NCBI GenBank assembly: GCA_964423405.1
Contig: CAYREY010000016.1
Location: forward strand, 1-64,000
Direction: 5' to 3'
DNA: 64,000 bases
DNA from: Bog-950 sp964423405
GTDB taxonomy: Bacteria; Bacteroidota; Bacteroidia; Chitinophagales; LD1
Shown: piece by piece, positions 5,971-14,864 of the stretch
How the letters are laid out: every line of letters begins with the position of its first letter
Position numbering within the stretch: position 1 is the first letter of the stretch
The notes under the pieces: model-generated
The model's database searches: none
Told to the model about the DNA's origin: nothing
Seen by the model: the letters and a program-made list of their open reading frames with translations, nothing else
Made by a program: the position numbers and the translations under genes

Positions 5971-8412
5971 ATGGAAGCAGCTACAGAAAAAAAAGCGGTG
6001 AACGTAACACCGGCTAAAGCCAGAAAAATTAAAACCGTGGCCGTGTTAGGCTCGGGTGTAATGGGCAGCCGTATTGCCCTGCACTACGCCAACATAGGCC
6101 TTAAGGTTTATTTGCTGGATATAGTAACCCCTAAGCTTAGCGAAGAAGATGCCAAGAAACCTGCCATGCGCAACAAAATGGTAAACGATGCACTGGCCTT
6201 TGCACTTAAAAGCAATCCAAACCCGGTGTACGATAAAAGCTTTGCCAGCCGTATTACCACCGGCAACTTCGATGATAACCTTAGCTGGATAAAAAATGCC
6301 GACTGGGTAATAGAAGTAGTAATAGAAAACCTGGAGATTAAACGTTCGTTATTTGAAAAAGTAGAGCAGTTCCGTAAACCCGGTACGCTTATCACCAGCA
6401 ACACATCGGGTATTCCTATCCACCAGATGTCGGAAGGCCGCAGCGACGATTTCCGCGCACACTTCTGCGGTACACACTACTTTAACCCGCCGCGCTACCT
6501 GCGCCTGTTAGAAATTATACCTACTCCGGATACTAACCCGGAGGTTATCGACTTTTTAATGAATTATGGTTCGCTATACCTGGGTAAGCAAACCGTATTG
6601 TGTAAAGATACACCTGCCTTTATTGCTAACCGCGTAGGTGTGTTTAGCATTGCAGCCGTACTGCACCTGCAGCAAGAGATGGATATGACCGTTGATGAAA
6701 TTGATGCCCTTACCGGTACGTTCATCGGCAAGCCTAAAAGCGCTACTTTCCGTACTACCGATGTAGTAGGGTTAGATACGATGGTTAAAGTGGCCAAAGG
6801 CGCTTACGATAACCTGCCTAACGACGAACGCCGCGAGATATTTAACCTGCCTGCGTTTATCAATACCATGGTAGAGAATAAATGGATTGGCGATAAAGCC
6901 GGCCAGGGTTTCTTTAAAAAGAGCAAAGATGCGAACGGTAAAAAAGCATTCTTTACCCTTAACCTTAAAACACTGGAGTACGAGCCAACCAACAAAAAGC
7001 CTAAACTGGCTGTATTAGAAGGTGGCAAACAAATAGAGGACCTGAAAGGCCGTTTGAAATTTATTGCCAAAGCAACCGATAAAGGTGCGCAGTTCCTTAA
7101 CAAACTTACGTTTTATGTAAGCGAGTATGTGAGCAAACGCATACCAGAGATTGCTGATGAGCTATACAAAATTGACGATGCTATGCGTGCCGGTTTCGGC
7201 TGGTCGTTAGGGCCATTCGAACAGTGGGATGCCATAGGCGTTGCCAAAAGCGTAGAGGCTATGAAAGCTGCCGGCTTTAACCCTGCCCCATGGGTAGAAG
7301 AGATGCTGGCTGCCGGTAACACATCTTTCTACAAAGTAGAAAACGGTGTAAAGAAATACTATGACGTAACCAGCAAAACATACAAATCAATACCTGGCCG
7401 CGATTCGTTCATTATCCTTTCAGATCTGGCTGCTTCTACAACACCGGTTTGGAAATCGGCTGCCTGCCGTATCGACGATATTGGCGATGGTGTATTGAAC
7501 CTGTCGTGGAACACCAAAATGAACAGCTTAGGCGGCGAAGTACTGGAAGGTATAAACAAAGCCATTGATGTTGCCGAGCAACAAGGCTGGAAAGGTTTGG
7601 TACTGGGCCACGAAGGTGAAAACTTCAGTGCCGGTGCTAACCTGGCTATGATATTTATGATGGCTATCGATCAGGACTACGATGAGCTTGACTTTGCTAT
7701 CCGCGCGTTCCAGGCTACTACTATGCGTACCCGCTACTCATCTATACCGGTGGTAGCAGCCCCACACCACATGACCCTGGGTGGCGGTTGCGAGCTGGTA
7801 ATGCACAGCGATAGCGCCGTAGCATTATCAGAAACCTACATCGGCCTGGTAGAGGTAGGTGTTGGTTTAATACCTGGTGGTGGTGGTACTAAAGAAATGG
7901 CCCTGCGTGCCAGCGATGCGTACTATGCCGGCGATGCGCAGATACCACAACTGGTAGAGAAGTTTCAGGCAGTAGCTACTGCTAAAGTAGCTACCTCGGC
8001 TTACGAGGCTTACGGTATTGGCTTGCTGGATAAAAAGAAAGATTTAATCGTACTTAACCAGGACCGCCTGATAGCATCTGCTAAAGAGCGCGTGCTTGAG
8101 TTACACGAAGCAGGCTATGTGCAGAAACCACAGCGCGATGATATTACGGTATTAGGCCGTACCGGCTTAAGCGCAGTGTATGCAGGTTTGGCAGCGTTTA
8201 ACCAGGGTGGTTACGCCAGCGAGCACGATATGAAAATAGGTAAGAAAATTGCCTACGTAATGTGCGGTGGCGACCTTACCAGCGAAAGCAAAGTTACCGA
8301 ACAGTACCTGTTGGATCTGGAAAGAGAAGCTTTCTTGTCGCTATGCGCCGAGAAGAAAACGCTGGAGCGTATCCAGTCTATTCTTACATCAGGTAAACCG
8401 CTAAGAAACTAA
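5971..8412 (+). CDS. fadN: 3-hydroxyacyl-CoA dehydrogenase / enoyl-CoA hydratase
   Basis: The 813-residue protein carries out two steps of fatty acid beta-oxidation: hydration of enoyl-CoA and NAD-dependent oxidation of 3-hydroxyacyl-CoA. Order of domains: NAD-binding Rossmann fold (LGSGVMGSRIA, residues 26-36), dehydrogenase C-terminal domains (to about 480), then an enoyl-CoA hydratase domain (about 490-700) with GGGCELVMHSD and VEVGVGLIPGGGGTK, which contain both expected glutamates. This order is that of Bacillus subtilis FadN and the reverse of E. coli FadB. With the thiolase and acyl-CoA dehydrogenases that follow, the layout equals fadN-fadA-fadE. It is the first large gene after the putative TetR operator. 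Confidence 0.95.
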   Translation: MEAATEKKAVNVTPAKARKIKTVAVLGSGVMGSRIALHYANIGLKVYLLDIVTPKLSEEDAKKPAMRNKMVNDALAFALKSNPNPVYDKSFASRITTGNFDDNLSWIKNADWVIEVVIENLEIKRSLFEKVEQFRKPGTLITSNTSGIPIHQMSEGRSDDFRAHFCGTHYFNPPRYLRLLEIIPTPDTNPEVIDFLMNYGSLYLGKQTVLCKDTPAFIANRVGVFSIAAVLHLQQEMDMTVDEIDALTGTFIGKPKSATFRTTDVVGLDTMVKVAKGAYDNLPNDERREIFNLPAFINTMVENKWIGDKAGQGFFKKSKDANGKKAFFTLNLKTLEYEPTNKKPKLAVLEGGKQIEDLKGRLKFIAKATDKGAQFLNKLTFYVSEYVSKRIPEIADELYKIDDAMRAGFGWSLGPFEQWDAIGVAKSVEAMKAAGFNPAPWVEEMLAAGNTSFYKVENGVKKYYDVTSKTYKSIPGRDSFIILSDLAASTTPVWKSAACRIDDIGDGVLNLSWNTKMNSLGGEVLEGINKAIDVAEQQGWKGLVLGHEGENFSAGANLAMIFMMAIDQDYDELDFAIRAFQATTMRTRYSSIPVVAAPHHMTLGGGCELVMHSDSAVALSETYIGLVEVGVGLIPGGGGTKEMALRASDAYYAGDAQIPQLVEKFQAVATAKVATSAYEAYGIGLLDKKKDLIVLNQDRLIASAKERVLELHEAGYVQKPQRDDITVLGRTGLSAVYAGLAAFNQGGYASEHDMKIGKKIAYVMCGGDLTSESKVTEQYLLDLEREAFLSLCAEKKTLERIQSILTSGKPLRN

Positions 8413-8415
8413 TTG

Positions 8416-8619
8416 ATGAAAACGGTTGTTTACATAATAACCATTGTAGCCGCTGCTGCCGTTGGCACCGCCTGCGAACATGCCCACCCCGGTGGGTACG
8501 AGGCCCCCGGCAACCGCGCTACCAGCAATAGTTTCGAACAGGACGTTACAGTAAAAATAGATTCATCGGTAGAGAAGGCCATTGCCCACGATACCACCAA
8601 ACGTGTTTATAATTTATAA
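8416..8619 (+). CDS. Small lipoprotein inside the fad operon
   Basis: ATG at 8416, 3 bp after the fadN stop, gives a 67-residue product with a lipoprotein signal peptide (MKTVVYIITIVAAAAVGTAC, cysteine 20) and a short, polar mature part of about 47 residues with several H, G and D. No family recognised. It is followed 24 bp later by fadA, so it is inside the operon and surely co-transcribed. A role in fatty acid uptake or envelope function would fit its location but is not shown by the sequence. Confidence 0.7.
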   Translation: MKTVVYIITIVAAAAVGTACEHAHPGGYEAPGNRATSNSFEQDVTVKIDSSVEKAIAHDTTKRVYNL

Positions 8620-8643
8620 TAACAGTAAAAAGCAAACAATAAA

Positions 8644-9813
8644 ATGGAAGCATATATCATAGCCGGTTCACGCACCGCAATCGGCAAATCAAAACGCGGC
8701 GGTTTCAGATTTACCACACCGGTAGACATGGCTTACCATGCCATAACCGACCTGCTTAAAAAAGTACCTAATTTCGATCCCAAATTAGTTGACGACCTGA
8801 TAGTAGGTAACGCGGTGCCAGAGGCAGAGCAAGGCCTGCAAATGGCGCGCTGGGTAGCCGTACGCTCGCTACCGGTAGAAGTACCAGGTGTATCTATCAA
8901 CCGTTACTGTGGTAGCGGTATAGAGGTAATAGCTATGGCTACTGCCAAAATTAAAGCCGGTATGGCCGATGCTATTATAGCCGGTGGTACCGAAAGTATG
9001 AGTCTGGTGCCAACCGTGGGTTACAAAACTGTACCTAACTACGAAATAGCCAAAGACCACCCCGAGTATTACATAGGCATGGGTTTAACTGCCGAGAACG
9101 TGGCTGCCAAATACGGTATTACCCGCGAGGAGGCCGATGAGTTTTCGGTAAACAGCCACAAAAAAGCTATTGCTGCTATTGAGGCTGGCAAGTTTGCTGC
9201 CGATATAGTACCGGTGGAAATTGAAGAAGTTTACTTTGAAGGCGGCAAAAAGAAATCCCGCAAATTCACTGTATCGCAGGATGAAGGCCCACGTGCCGAT
9301 ACCAGCATGGAAGGTTTAGGCAAACTTAAACCAGCGTTTAAAAATGGTGGTCAGGTTACTGCCGGTAACTCATCGCAAACCAGCGATGCTGCTGCGTTTG
9401 TACTGGTAGTAAGTGAGCGCTTTGTAAAAGAGCACAACCTGCAACCTATTGCCCGCATGGTTACCAGCGCCAGCGTTGGTGTAGATCCTACCATCATGGG
9501 TATTGGCCCGGTAGCTGCTATTCCTAAAGCGCTTAAACAGGCAGGACTGACTATGAACGATATTGAACTGTTGGAGCTGAACGAAGCTTTTGCTGCTCAA
9601 TCGTTAGCGGTTATTAAAGAAGCCCACCTGAATACCGATATCATCAACGTTAACGGTGGTGCGGTTGCTCTGGGCCACCCACTGGGTGCATCGGGTACTT
9701 ACCTGTTCCAGAAACTGATTGGCGAAATGCAACGCCGTAACAACAAATACGGTATGGTTAGCGCTTGTATAGGTGGCGGCCAGGGTATTGCCGGTATTTT
9801 CGAAAGACTATAA
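8644..9813 (+). CDS. fadA: Acetyl-CoA C-acyltransferase (thiolase)
   Basis: The 389-residue protein is a full-length thiolase that cleaves 3-ketoacyl-CoA to acetyl-CoA and a shortened acyl-CoA, the last step of the beta-oxidation cycle. Visible active-site elements: nucleophilic Cys89 in SINRYCGSGIEV, the NEAFAAQS block with the asparagine, the histidine in ALGHPLGASGT (near 345) and the second cysteine in SACIGGGQG near the C-terminus. It follows fadN and the small lipoprotein in the same operon and presumably forms a complex with FadN. The start at 8644 gives the family N-terminus MEAYIIAGSRTAIGK. Confidence 0.95.
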   Translation: MEAYIIAGSRTAIGKSKRGGFRFTTPVDMAYHAITDLLKKVPNFDPKLVDDLIVGNAVPEAEQGLQMARWVAVRSLPVEVPGVSINRYCGSGIEVIAMATAKIKAGMADAIIAGGTESMSLVPTVGYKTVPNYEIAKDHPEYYIGMGLTAENVAAKYGITREEADEFSVNSHKKAIAAIEAGKFAADIVPVEIEEVYFEGGKKKSRKFTVSQDEGPRADTSMEGLGKLKPAFKNGGQVTAGNSSQTSDAAAFVLVVSERFVKEHNLQPIARMVTSASVGVDPTIMGIGPVAAIPKALKQAGLTMNDIELLELNEAFAAQSLAVIKEAHLNTDIINVNGGAVALGHPLGASGTYLFQKLIGEMQRRNNKYGMVSACIGGGQGIAGIFERL

Positions 9814-9849
9814 TTCAAAAATTAAATAATTAGATAAACGCAATAAAAA

Positions 9850-11643
9850 ATGGAAACTACGCAAACTAAAACCTTCTTAAAAGGTGGCGAATTTCTGGTA
9901 AAAGAATCTACTGCTGATACCACTTTCTCTAGAGACTTTGTTTCAGAAGAGCAGGAAATGTTTGGCCAAACCGCGCACGACTTTATTGTTAACCGCGTAC
10001 AGCCTAACGTGCAGAAAATTGATAAGCAAGCACCTGAACTGGTGATGGAGTTATTGAAAGAAAGCGCCGAGCTTGGTTTGTTAGGTGCCACCATACCAGA
10101 AGAGTATGGCGGTATGAGCGTTGACCTGGCTACCGATACTATCATTAACGAAGAAATAGGCAAAGGCCACTCGTGGGCAGCTGCTTTTGCAGCGCATACC
10201 GGTATCGGTACACTTCCTATTTTGTATTACGGTACTACCGAGCAGAAAAACAAATATCTGCCGGGTTTGGTAGATGGCAGCATTAAAGCAGCTTACTGCT
10301 TAACCGAGCCGGGCAGCGGTAGCGATGCACTGGGTGCGCGCACCAAAGCAGTGTTAACCGAAGATGGTAAACACTATGTATTGAATGGTCAGAAAATGTG
10401 GATCACCAACGGTGGCTTTGCCGATATTTTCACTGTATTTGCTAAAATAGATGGTGAGAAATTTACCGGCTTTATAGTAGATGCTAAAAGCGAAGGTATA
10501 TCGCTGGGTAGCGAAGAAGATAAACTGGGTATTAAAGGTTCATCTACCCGTCAGGTATTCTTCAACAACGTAAAAGTACCTGCCGAAAACATTTTAGGTG
10601 AAATTGGTAAAGGCCACAAAATAGCATTCAACGTGTTGAACATTGGCCGTTACAAACTGGCTGCATTGGCACTGGGTGGTTCTAAAAAATCAATATCTGT
10701 TGCTACTAAATATGCTAATGAGCGTATCCAGTTCAACGTGCCTATCAGCAGCTTTGGCGCTATTAAGCACAAACTGGCCGAGATGGCTATTAAGTCGTAC
10801 GCCTGCGAATCGGCTACTTACCGCACTGCCGGTTTGATAGATGACCGCATTAACGACCTTGCCGCCAACGGTATGGACCGTGTACAGGCTAAGTTGGTAG
10901 CTGCCGAAGAGTACTCAATTGAGTGCGCTATACTAAAAGTGTTTGGTAGCGAAGTGCTTGACTATGTAGTGGATGAAACCGTACAGGTTTTTGGTGGTAC
11001 CGGCTTTAGCGAGGAGTACCCTGCTGCCCGCGCTTACCGCGATGCACGTATCAACCGTATTTTCGAGGGCACTAACGAAATTAACCGTTTGTTGGCAGTA
11101 GGTATGCTGGTTAAAAAAGCCATGAAAGGCGAAGTAGACCTGTTTACACCAGCTATGGCAGTACAAAAAGAACTGATGAGCGTGCCTGATTTCAGCACAC
11201 CGGACAGCGAAGATTATTTTGCAGCAGAAAAACTGGCCCTGCGCAATGCCAAAAAAGCAATACTGATGACTGCCGGTGCAGGCGTACAGAAGTTTATGCA
11301 GGCTTTCGAAAAAGAGCAGGAAATAATCATGAACATATCTGATATGTTGATCGAGCTGTTTGTTTGCGAATCTACACTATTACGTACCGAGCGCCTGGTA
11401 GCAGTTAAAGGTTTAGATGCTGCCAGCCTGCAGGTAGATATGACCCGCGCTTACATCAGCGATGCACTGGAAAGAATTAACCTGAGCGGTAAACATGCTA
11501 TCACTGCTTTCAACGAAGGTGATACCCTGCGTATTATGCTGATGGGCTTAAAACGCTTTACCAAATACGAGCCGGTTAATACTATTGCTATGCGCCGCCG
11601 TGTGGCAGATAAATTGATTGAGGCTAACGAATATTGTTTCTAA
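9850..11643 (+). CDS. Acyl-CoA dehydrogenase (FadE-type, long form), copy 1
   Basis: The 597-residue flavoenzyme catalyses the first oxidation of acyl-CoA. It has the N-terminal helical, middle beta and C-terminal helical domains of the family (to about 400) with the signatures CLTEPGSGSDALGARTK and GGTGFSEEYPAARAYRDARI, followed by IFEGTNEINR that carries the catalytic glutamate. About 180 extra C-terminal residues match the long FadE type found in Bacteroidota and Bacillus. It lies 36 bp after fadA and 30 bp before a second, clearly related copy (11674-13637). Electrons would pass to electron-transfer flavoprotein, which is not in this window. Confidence 0.95.
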   Translation: METTQTKTFLKGGEFLVKESTADTTFSRDFVSEEQEMFGQTAHDFIVNRVQPNVQKIDKQAPELVMELLKESAELGLLGATIPEEYGGMSVDLATDTIINEEIGKGHSWAAAFAAHTGIGTLPILYYGTTEQKNKYLPGLVDGSIKAAYCLTEPGSGSDALGARTKAVLTEDGKHYVLNGQKMWITNGGFADIFTVFAKIDGEKFTGFIVDAKSEGISLGSEEDKLGIKGSSTRQVFFNNVKVPAENILGEIGKGHKIAFNVLNIGRYKLAALALGGSKKSISVATKYANERIQFNVPISSFGAIKHKLAEMAIKSYACESATYRTAGLIDDRINDLAANGMDRVQAKLVAAEEYSIECAILKVFGSEVLDYVVDETVQVFGGTGFSEEYPAARAYRDARINRIFEGTNEINRLLAVGMLVKKAMKGEVDLFTPAMAVQKELMSVPDFSTPDSEDYFAAEKLALRNAKKAILMTAGAGVQKFMQAFEKEQEIIMNISDMLIELFVCESTLLRTERLVAVKGLDAASLQVDMTRAYISDALERINLSGKHAITAFNEGDTLRIMLMGLKRFTKYEPVNTIAMRRRVADKLIEANEYCF

Positions 11644-11673
11644 ACTTTAATAAACAACAAAAAGCAAACTAGT

Positions 11674-13637
11674 ATGTCTGATACGTCAACCGGAACAAAA
11701 ACTACACTTAAGGGTGGTGAGTTCATTATTAAAGAAAGCCAGTGGCAGGACGTTTACATCCCCGAGCAAATAGACGAGGAGCAAACTGCCATGCGCGAAA
11801 TGACAAAAGATTTTATCCGCAAAGAAGTTGACCCGCGTCTGGAAGAGTTGGACAAAGAGCCAATGAAAAGCGTAGAGATAATTGACAAAGCCGGCGAACT
11901 TGGTTTGCTGGGCCTGCACATACCAGAGGAGTACGGCGGCCTGGGTAAAGACCTTACTTCGTTCTCGTACGTAACCGAAGTATTAGGATGGGGTCATGGT
12001 GTATCGGTTGCCATAGGTGCACATACCGGTATTGGTACCTGCCCTATTATTTACTACGGTAACGATGAGCAACGCAGCCGTTACCTGCCTAAACTGGCTA
12101 CCGGCGAATTGAAAGCAGCTTATGCCCTTACCGAGCCATGGAGCGGTAGCGATGCATTGGGTGCTAAAACAAAAGCAGTACTTAGCGAGGATGGTAAACA
12201 CTATGTGCTGAACGGTCAGAAAATGTGGATCACCAACGCCGGCTTTGCCGATGTGTTTGTGGTGTTTGCCAAAATAGATGGCGACGATAAAAAATTCACC
12301 GGCTTTATAGTTGAGCGTGCCTATGAAGGCGTAAGTGTTGGTGCCGAAGAAANNNNNNNNNNNNNNNNNNNNNNNNNNNNNNNNNNNNNNNNNNNNNNNN
12401 NNNNNNNNNNNNNNNNNNNNNNNNNNNNNNNNNNNNNNNNNNNNNNNNNNNNACCGGCTTTATAGTTGAGCGTGCCTATGAAGGCGTAAGTGTTGGTGCC
12501 GAAGAAAAGAAGATGGGTATCAAATCTTCATCTACCCGTCAGGTGTTCTTTAACAACGTAAAAGTACCGGTAGAAAACCTGCTGGGCGAAGTTGGCAAAG
12601 GCCATAAAATCGCTTTCCAGATTTTGAACATTGGCCGTTATAAACTATGCAATGGTGTGTTGGGTGGTGCTAAACGTGCTATTGATGTAGCCGTTAAATA
12701 CTCTAACGAGCGTCAGCAGTTTAAAACCAACATCTCTCAGTTTGGTGCTATTAAGCAAAAACTGGGCGAAATGGCCATCCGTACCTGGGCGGCTGAATCA
12801 GCCTCTTACCGCGTGTGCGATCTTATTCAGCAGAAAGAGCATGAGTTAAAAGAAGCCGGCAAAACCATGACAGAGTACCTGACTGGCGGTGCCGAAGAAT
12901 ACCAGATTGAGTGTGCGTTGCTGAAAGTACTGGGCAGCGAGGTACTTGACTATGTGGTTGACGAAGGCCTGCAGATACACGGTGGCTACGGCTTTAGCGA
13001 GGAGTATCCAATGGCCCGTTCATACCGCGATTCGCGTATCAACCGCATTTTCGAAGGCACCAACGAAATTAACCGTATGCTTTCGATAGATGCCCTGCTT
13101 AAGTTTGCCATGAAAGGTAAACTTGACCTGATGGGCCCTGGTATGGCTATTCAGAAAGAGCTGATGAGCGTGCCTGATTTCAGCACACCAGATGCCGATG
13201 ATATTTTTGGTAACGAGCGTAAGGCGTTGAAAAACGCCAAAAAAGCATTCCTGCTGATAGCTGGTGGTGCTGTACAGAAACTGATGATGAAACTATCGGA
13301 AGAGCAGGAAATACTGATCCATGCTTCAGATGTACTAATCGATATTCTGGCTATGGAAAGCGCTATGCTGCGTGCCGAAAAACTGGTGAACCTGCATGGT
13401 CAGGAAGCTTCGCAGATTTACATTGATATGGTTAAATGCTACTTCTTCGATGCTATGGACCGTATTAACGTTAATGGTAAATCGGCCCTGGCTGCCTTTG
13501 CAACCGGCGATGAACTGCGTATTATGGCTATGGGCTTAAAACGCTTTACCAAATACGATTTTGTTAATACCAAAAACGTCCGCCGTGCAGTTGCCGATAA
13601 ACTGATAGCCGAAAACGGCTACTGTTTCTGGGATTAA
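11674..13637 (+). CDS. Acyl-CoA dehydrogenase (FadE-type), copy 2, split by an artificial gap
   Basis: As given, the frame is broken by 100 N at 12353-12452. The 55 bp before and after the gap are identical; dropping the N run and one copy leaves 1,809 bp, an intact 602-residue gene whose middle aligns with copy 1 (GVSVGAEEKKMGIKSSSTRQ against the equivalent part of copy 1). Motifs: ALTEPWSGSDALGAKTK, GGYGFSEEYPMARSYRDSRI and IFEGTNEINRML with the catalytic glutamate. The usual TEPGSGSD is TEPWSGSD here, a change next to the FAD/substrate site. It is the last gene of the operon, 24 bp before a terminator. The two copies probably differ in chain-length preference. Confidence 0.93.
12298..12507. 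other. Assembly gap: 100 N between identical 55-bp flanks
   Basis: 12298-12352 and 12453-12507 are identical over 55 bp (both begin ACCGGCTTTATAGTTGAGCG) on either side of exactly 100 N. This is the pattern of two contigs that overlap by one assembly k-mer but were joined by a scaffolder with a fixed-size gap. The true sequence most likely has one copy and no gap, because that restores the reading frame of the surrounding gene. Confidence 0.93.
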
Positions 13638-13661
13638 TTTACGGCCTGCTGGCTTACTAAT

Positions 13662-13696
13662 AAAGCCGCACCTGTACAATACAGGTGCGGCTTTTT
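13662..13696 (+). terminator. Terminator of the fad operon
   Basis: AAAGCCGCACCTGT (13662-13675), loop ACAAT, ACAGGTGCGGCTTT followed by TT: a perfect 14-bp stem ending in a T-run, 24 bp after the stop of the second acyl-CoA dehydrogenase. Confidence 0.9.
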
Positions 13697-13878
13697 GTTT
13701 TGGGTTAACCGGCTTAACTTATTATCACAAAAATATGGTCTACAAGTTTTTGCTTGATAACAGTTAAACCCGCTACCCAATATGGCTGTGTTAAGATAAT
13801 TTAACCGCCGGAAATGCCGGATTTTGAGTGCCGGCGTATAGTTTAGCTCATATATGTATTTTCTGTATTTAAGTTGAT

Positions 13879-14802
13879 ATGAATACCCCACAATTACTCA
13901 ATCTGCTGGAGACCAATCGCGAATTAATAATGCGCAACAATGCTCATGCCCTGGAGCATTTTCAGATGTTGCGCAACGACTATAGCCATATAAAAGATGA
14001 AGAGGTGCTGCTTTCCATGGAACTTAGCGCCAGCCTTGCCGAAAAACATTTGCACTCAAATCACAGCAAGGCAATAGAAAATTCGCTGCGGGTGGTGAAT
14101 TGCTATGCCGGCAGCCCGCACCATCACTACCTGGCCCGGCACTATTGGGTTATTGGCCATAGCTGTGTACAGCAGGCCCGCCATAGCGATGCCGAAAAAT
14201 ACCTGCTTTGCGCCCAGCAATACGAGGTAGATTCGGTAGAACTGAAAACCGATATACTGATAGCACTGGCTATGAATGAAGAAATCAGGTGTGGCGAGTC
14301 TGGTTCTGCAAAGGCTGCCGCATATCTTAAACAGGCACTGGCGCTGTTACAACAAGAGGAGCACGCTATACGCCGGGCAGGTTGTATGATAGGGCTGGGT
14401 AATGTGCTGATTAATGGAGGGGAGCTGGAAGAGTCGCTGGAGATATACCAGCAGGCTGCTGCTATTTACGAGCAGTTTTTCGACCTTGGCAATATGGCTG
14501 CCGCTTATTGTAATATTGGCACCAATTATTTTCAGCGTAAAGAGTATGATAAAGCAGAACTTTTTGTCAATAAATCGCTGGAACTGAGATTGAAAACAGG
14601 CTCTCCCGATGATATCTGTATTTCTTATTACAATCTTGCTCTTTTACATAAAGAAACCGGCCGCCTGCAAAGTGCCTGCGATTTGCTGCTTAAAACCCGC
14701 GAAATAGAAAGACAGACCGGCCACGTACACAACCTGGAGAAAACAGAACAACAGCTACAGGAGATTGCCGTACTGATGAATACCAATACCGCCGCCGCCT
14801 GA
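13879..14802 (+). CDS. Tetratricopeptide-repeat protein
   Basis: The 307-residue protein has no signal peptide and is built of helix pairs. Clear TPR units are seen at about 170-205 (MIGLGNVLINGGELEESLEI), 208-245 (AAYCNIGTNYFQRKEYDKAE) and 248-285 (ISYYNLALLHKETGRLQSAC), with weaker ones at 40-165. The N-terminal part resembles TPR regions in Bacteroidota regulators and sensor proteins, but no GGDEF, kinase or DNA-binding domain is attached. It probably works as a cytoplasmic scaffold. It is followed 62 bp later by the large PKD protein gene. Confidence 0.8.
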   Translation: MNTPQLLNLLETNRELIMRNNAHALEHFQMLRNDYSHIKDEEVLLSMELSASLAEKHLHSNHSKAIENSLRVVNCYAGSPHHHYLARHYWVIGHSCVQQARHSDAEKYLLCAQQYEVDSVELKTDILIALAMNEEIRCGESGSAKAAAYLKQALALLQQEEHAIRRAGCMIGLGNVLINGGELEESLEIYQQAAAIYEQFFDLGNMAAAYCNIGTNYFQRKEYDKAELFVNKSLELRLKTGSPDDICISYYNLALLHKETGRLQSACDLLLKTREIERQTGHVHNLEKTEQQLQEIAVLMNTNTAAA

Positions 14803-14864
14803 AATTTATTTTGCCGCACAACCCAATAGCTTTTTTGTTTATCTTTAAAGCTATAAGAACCCCT

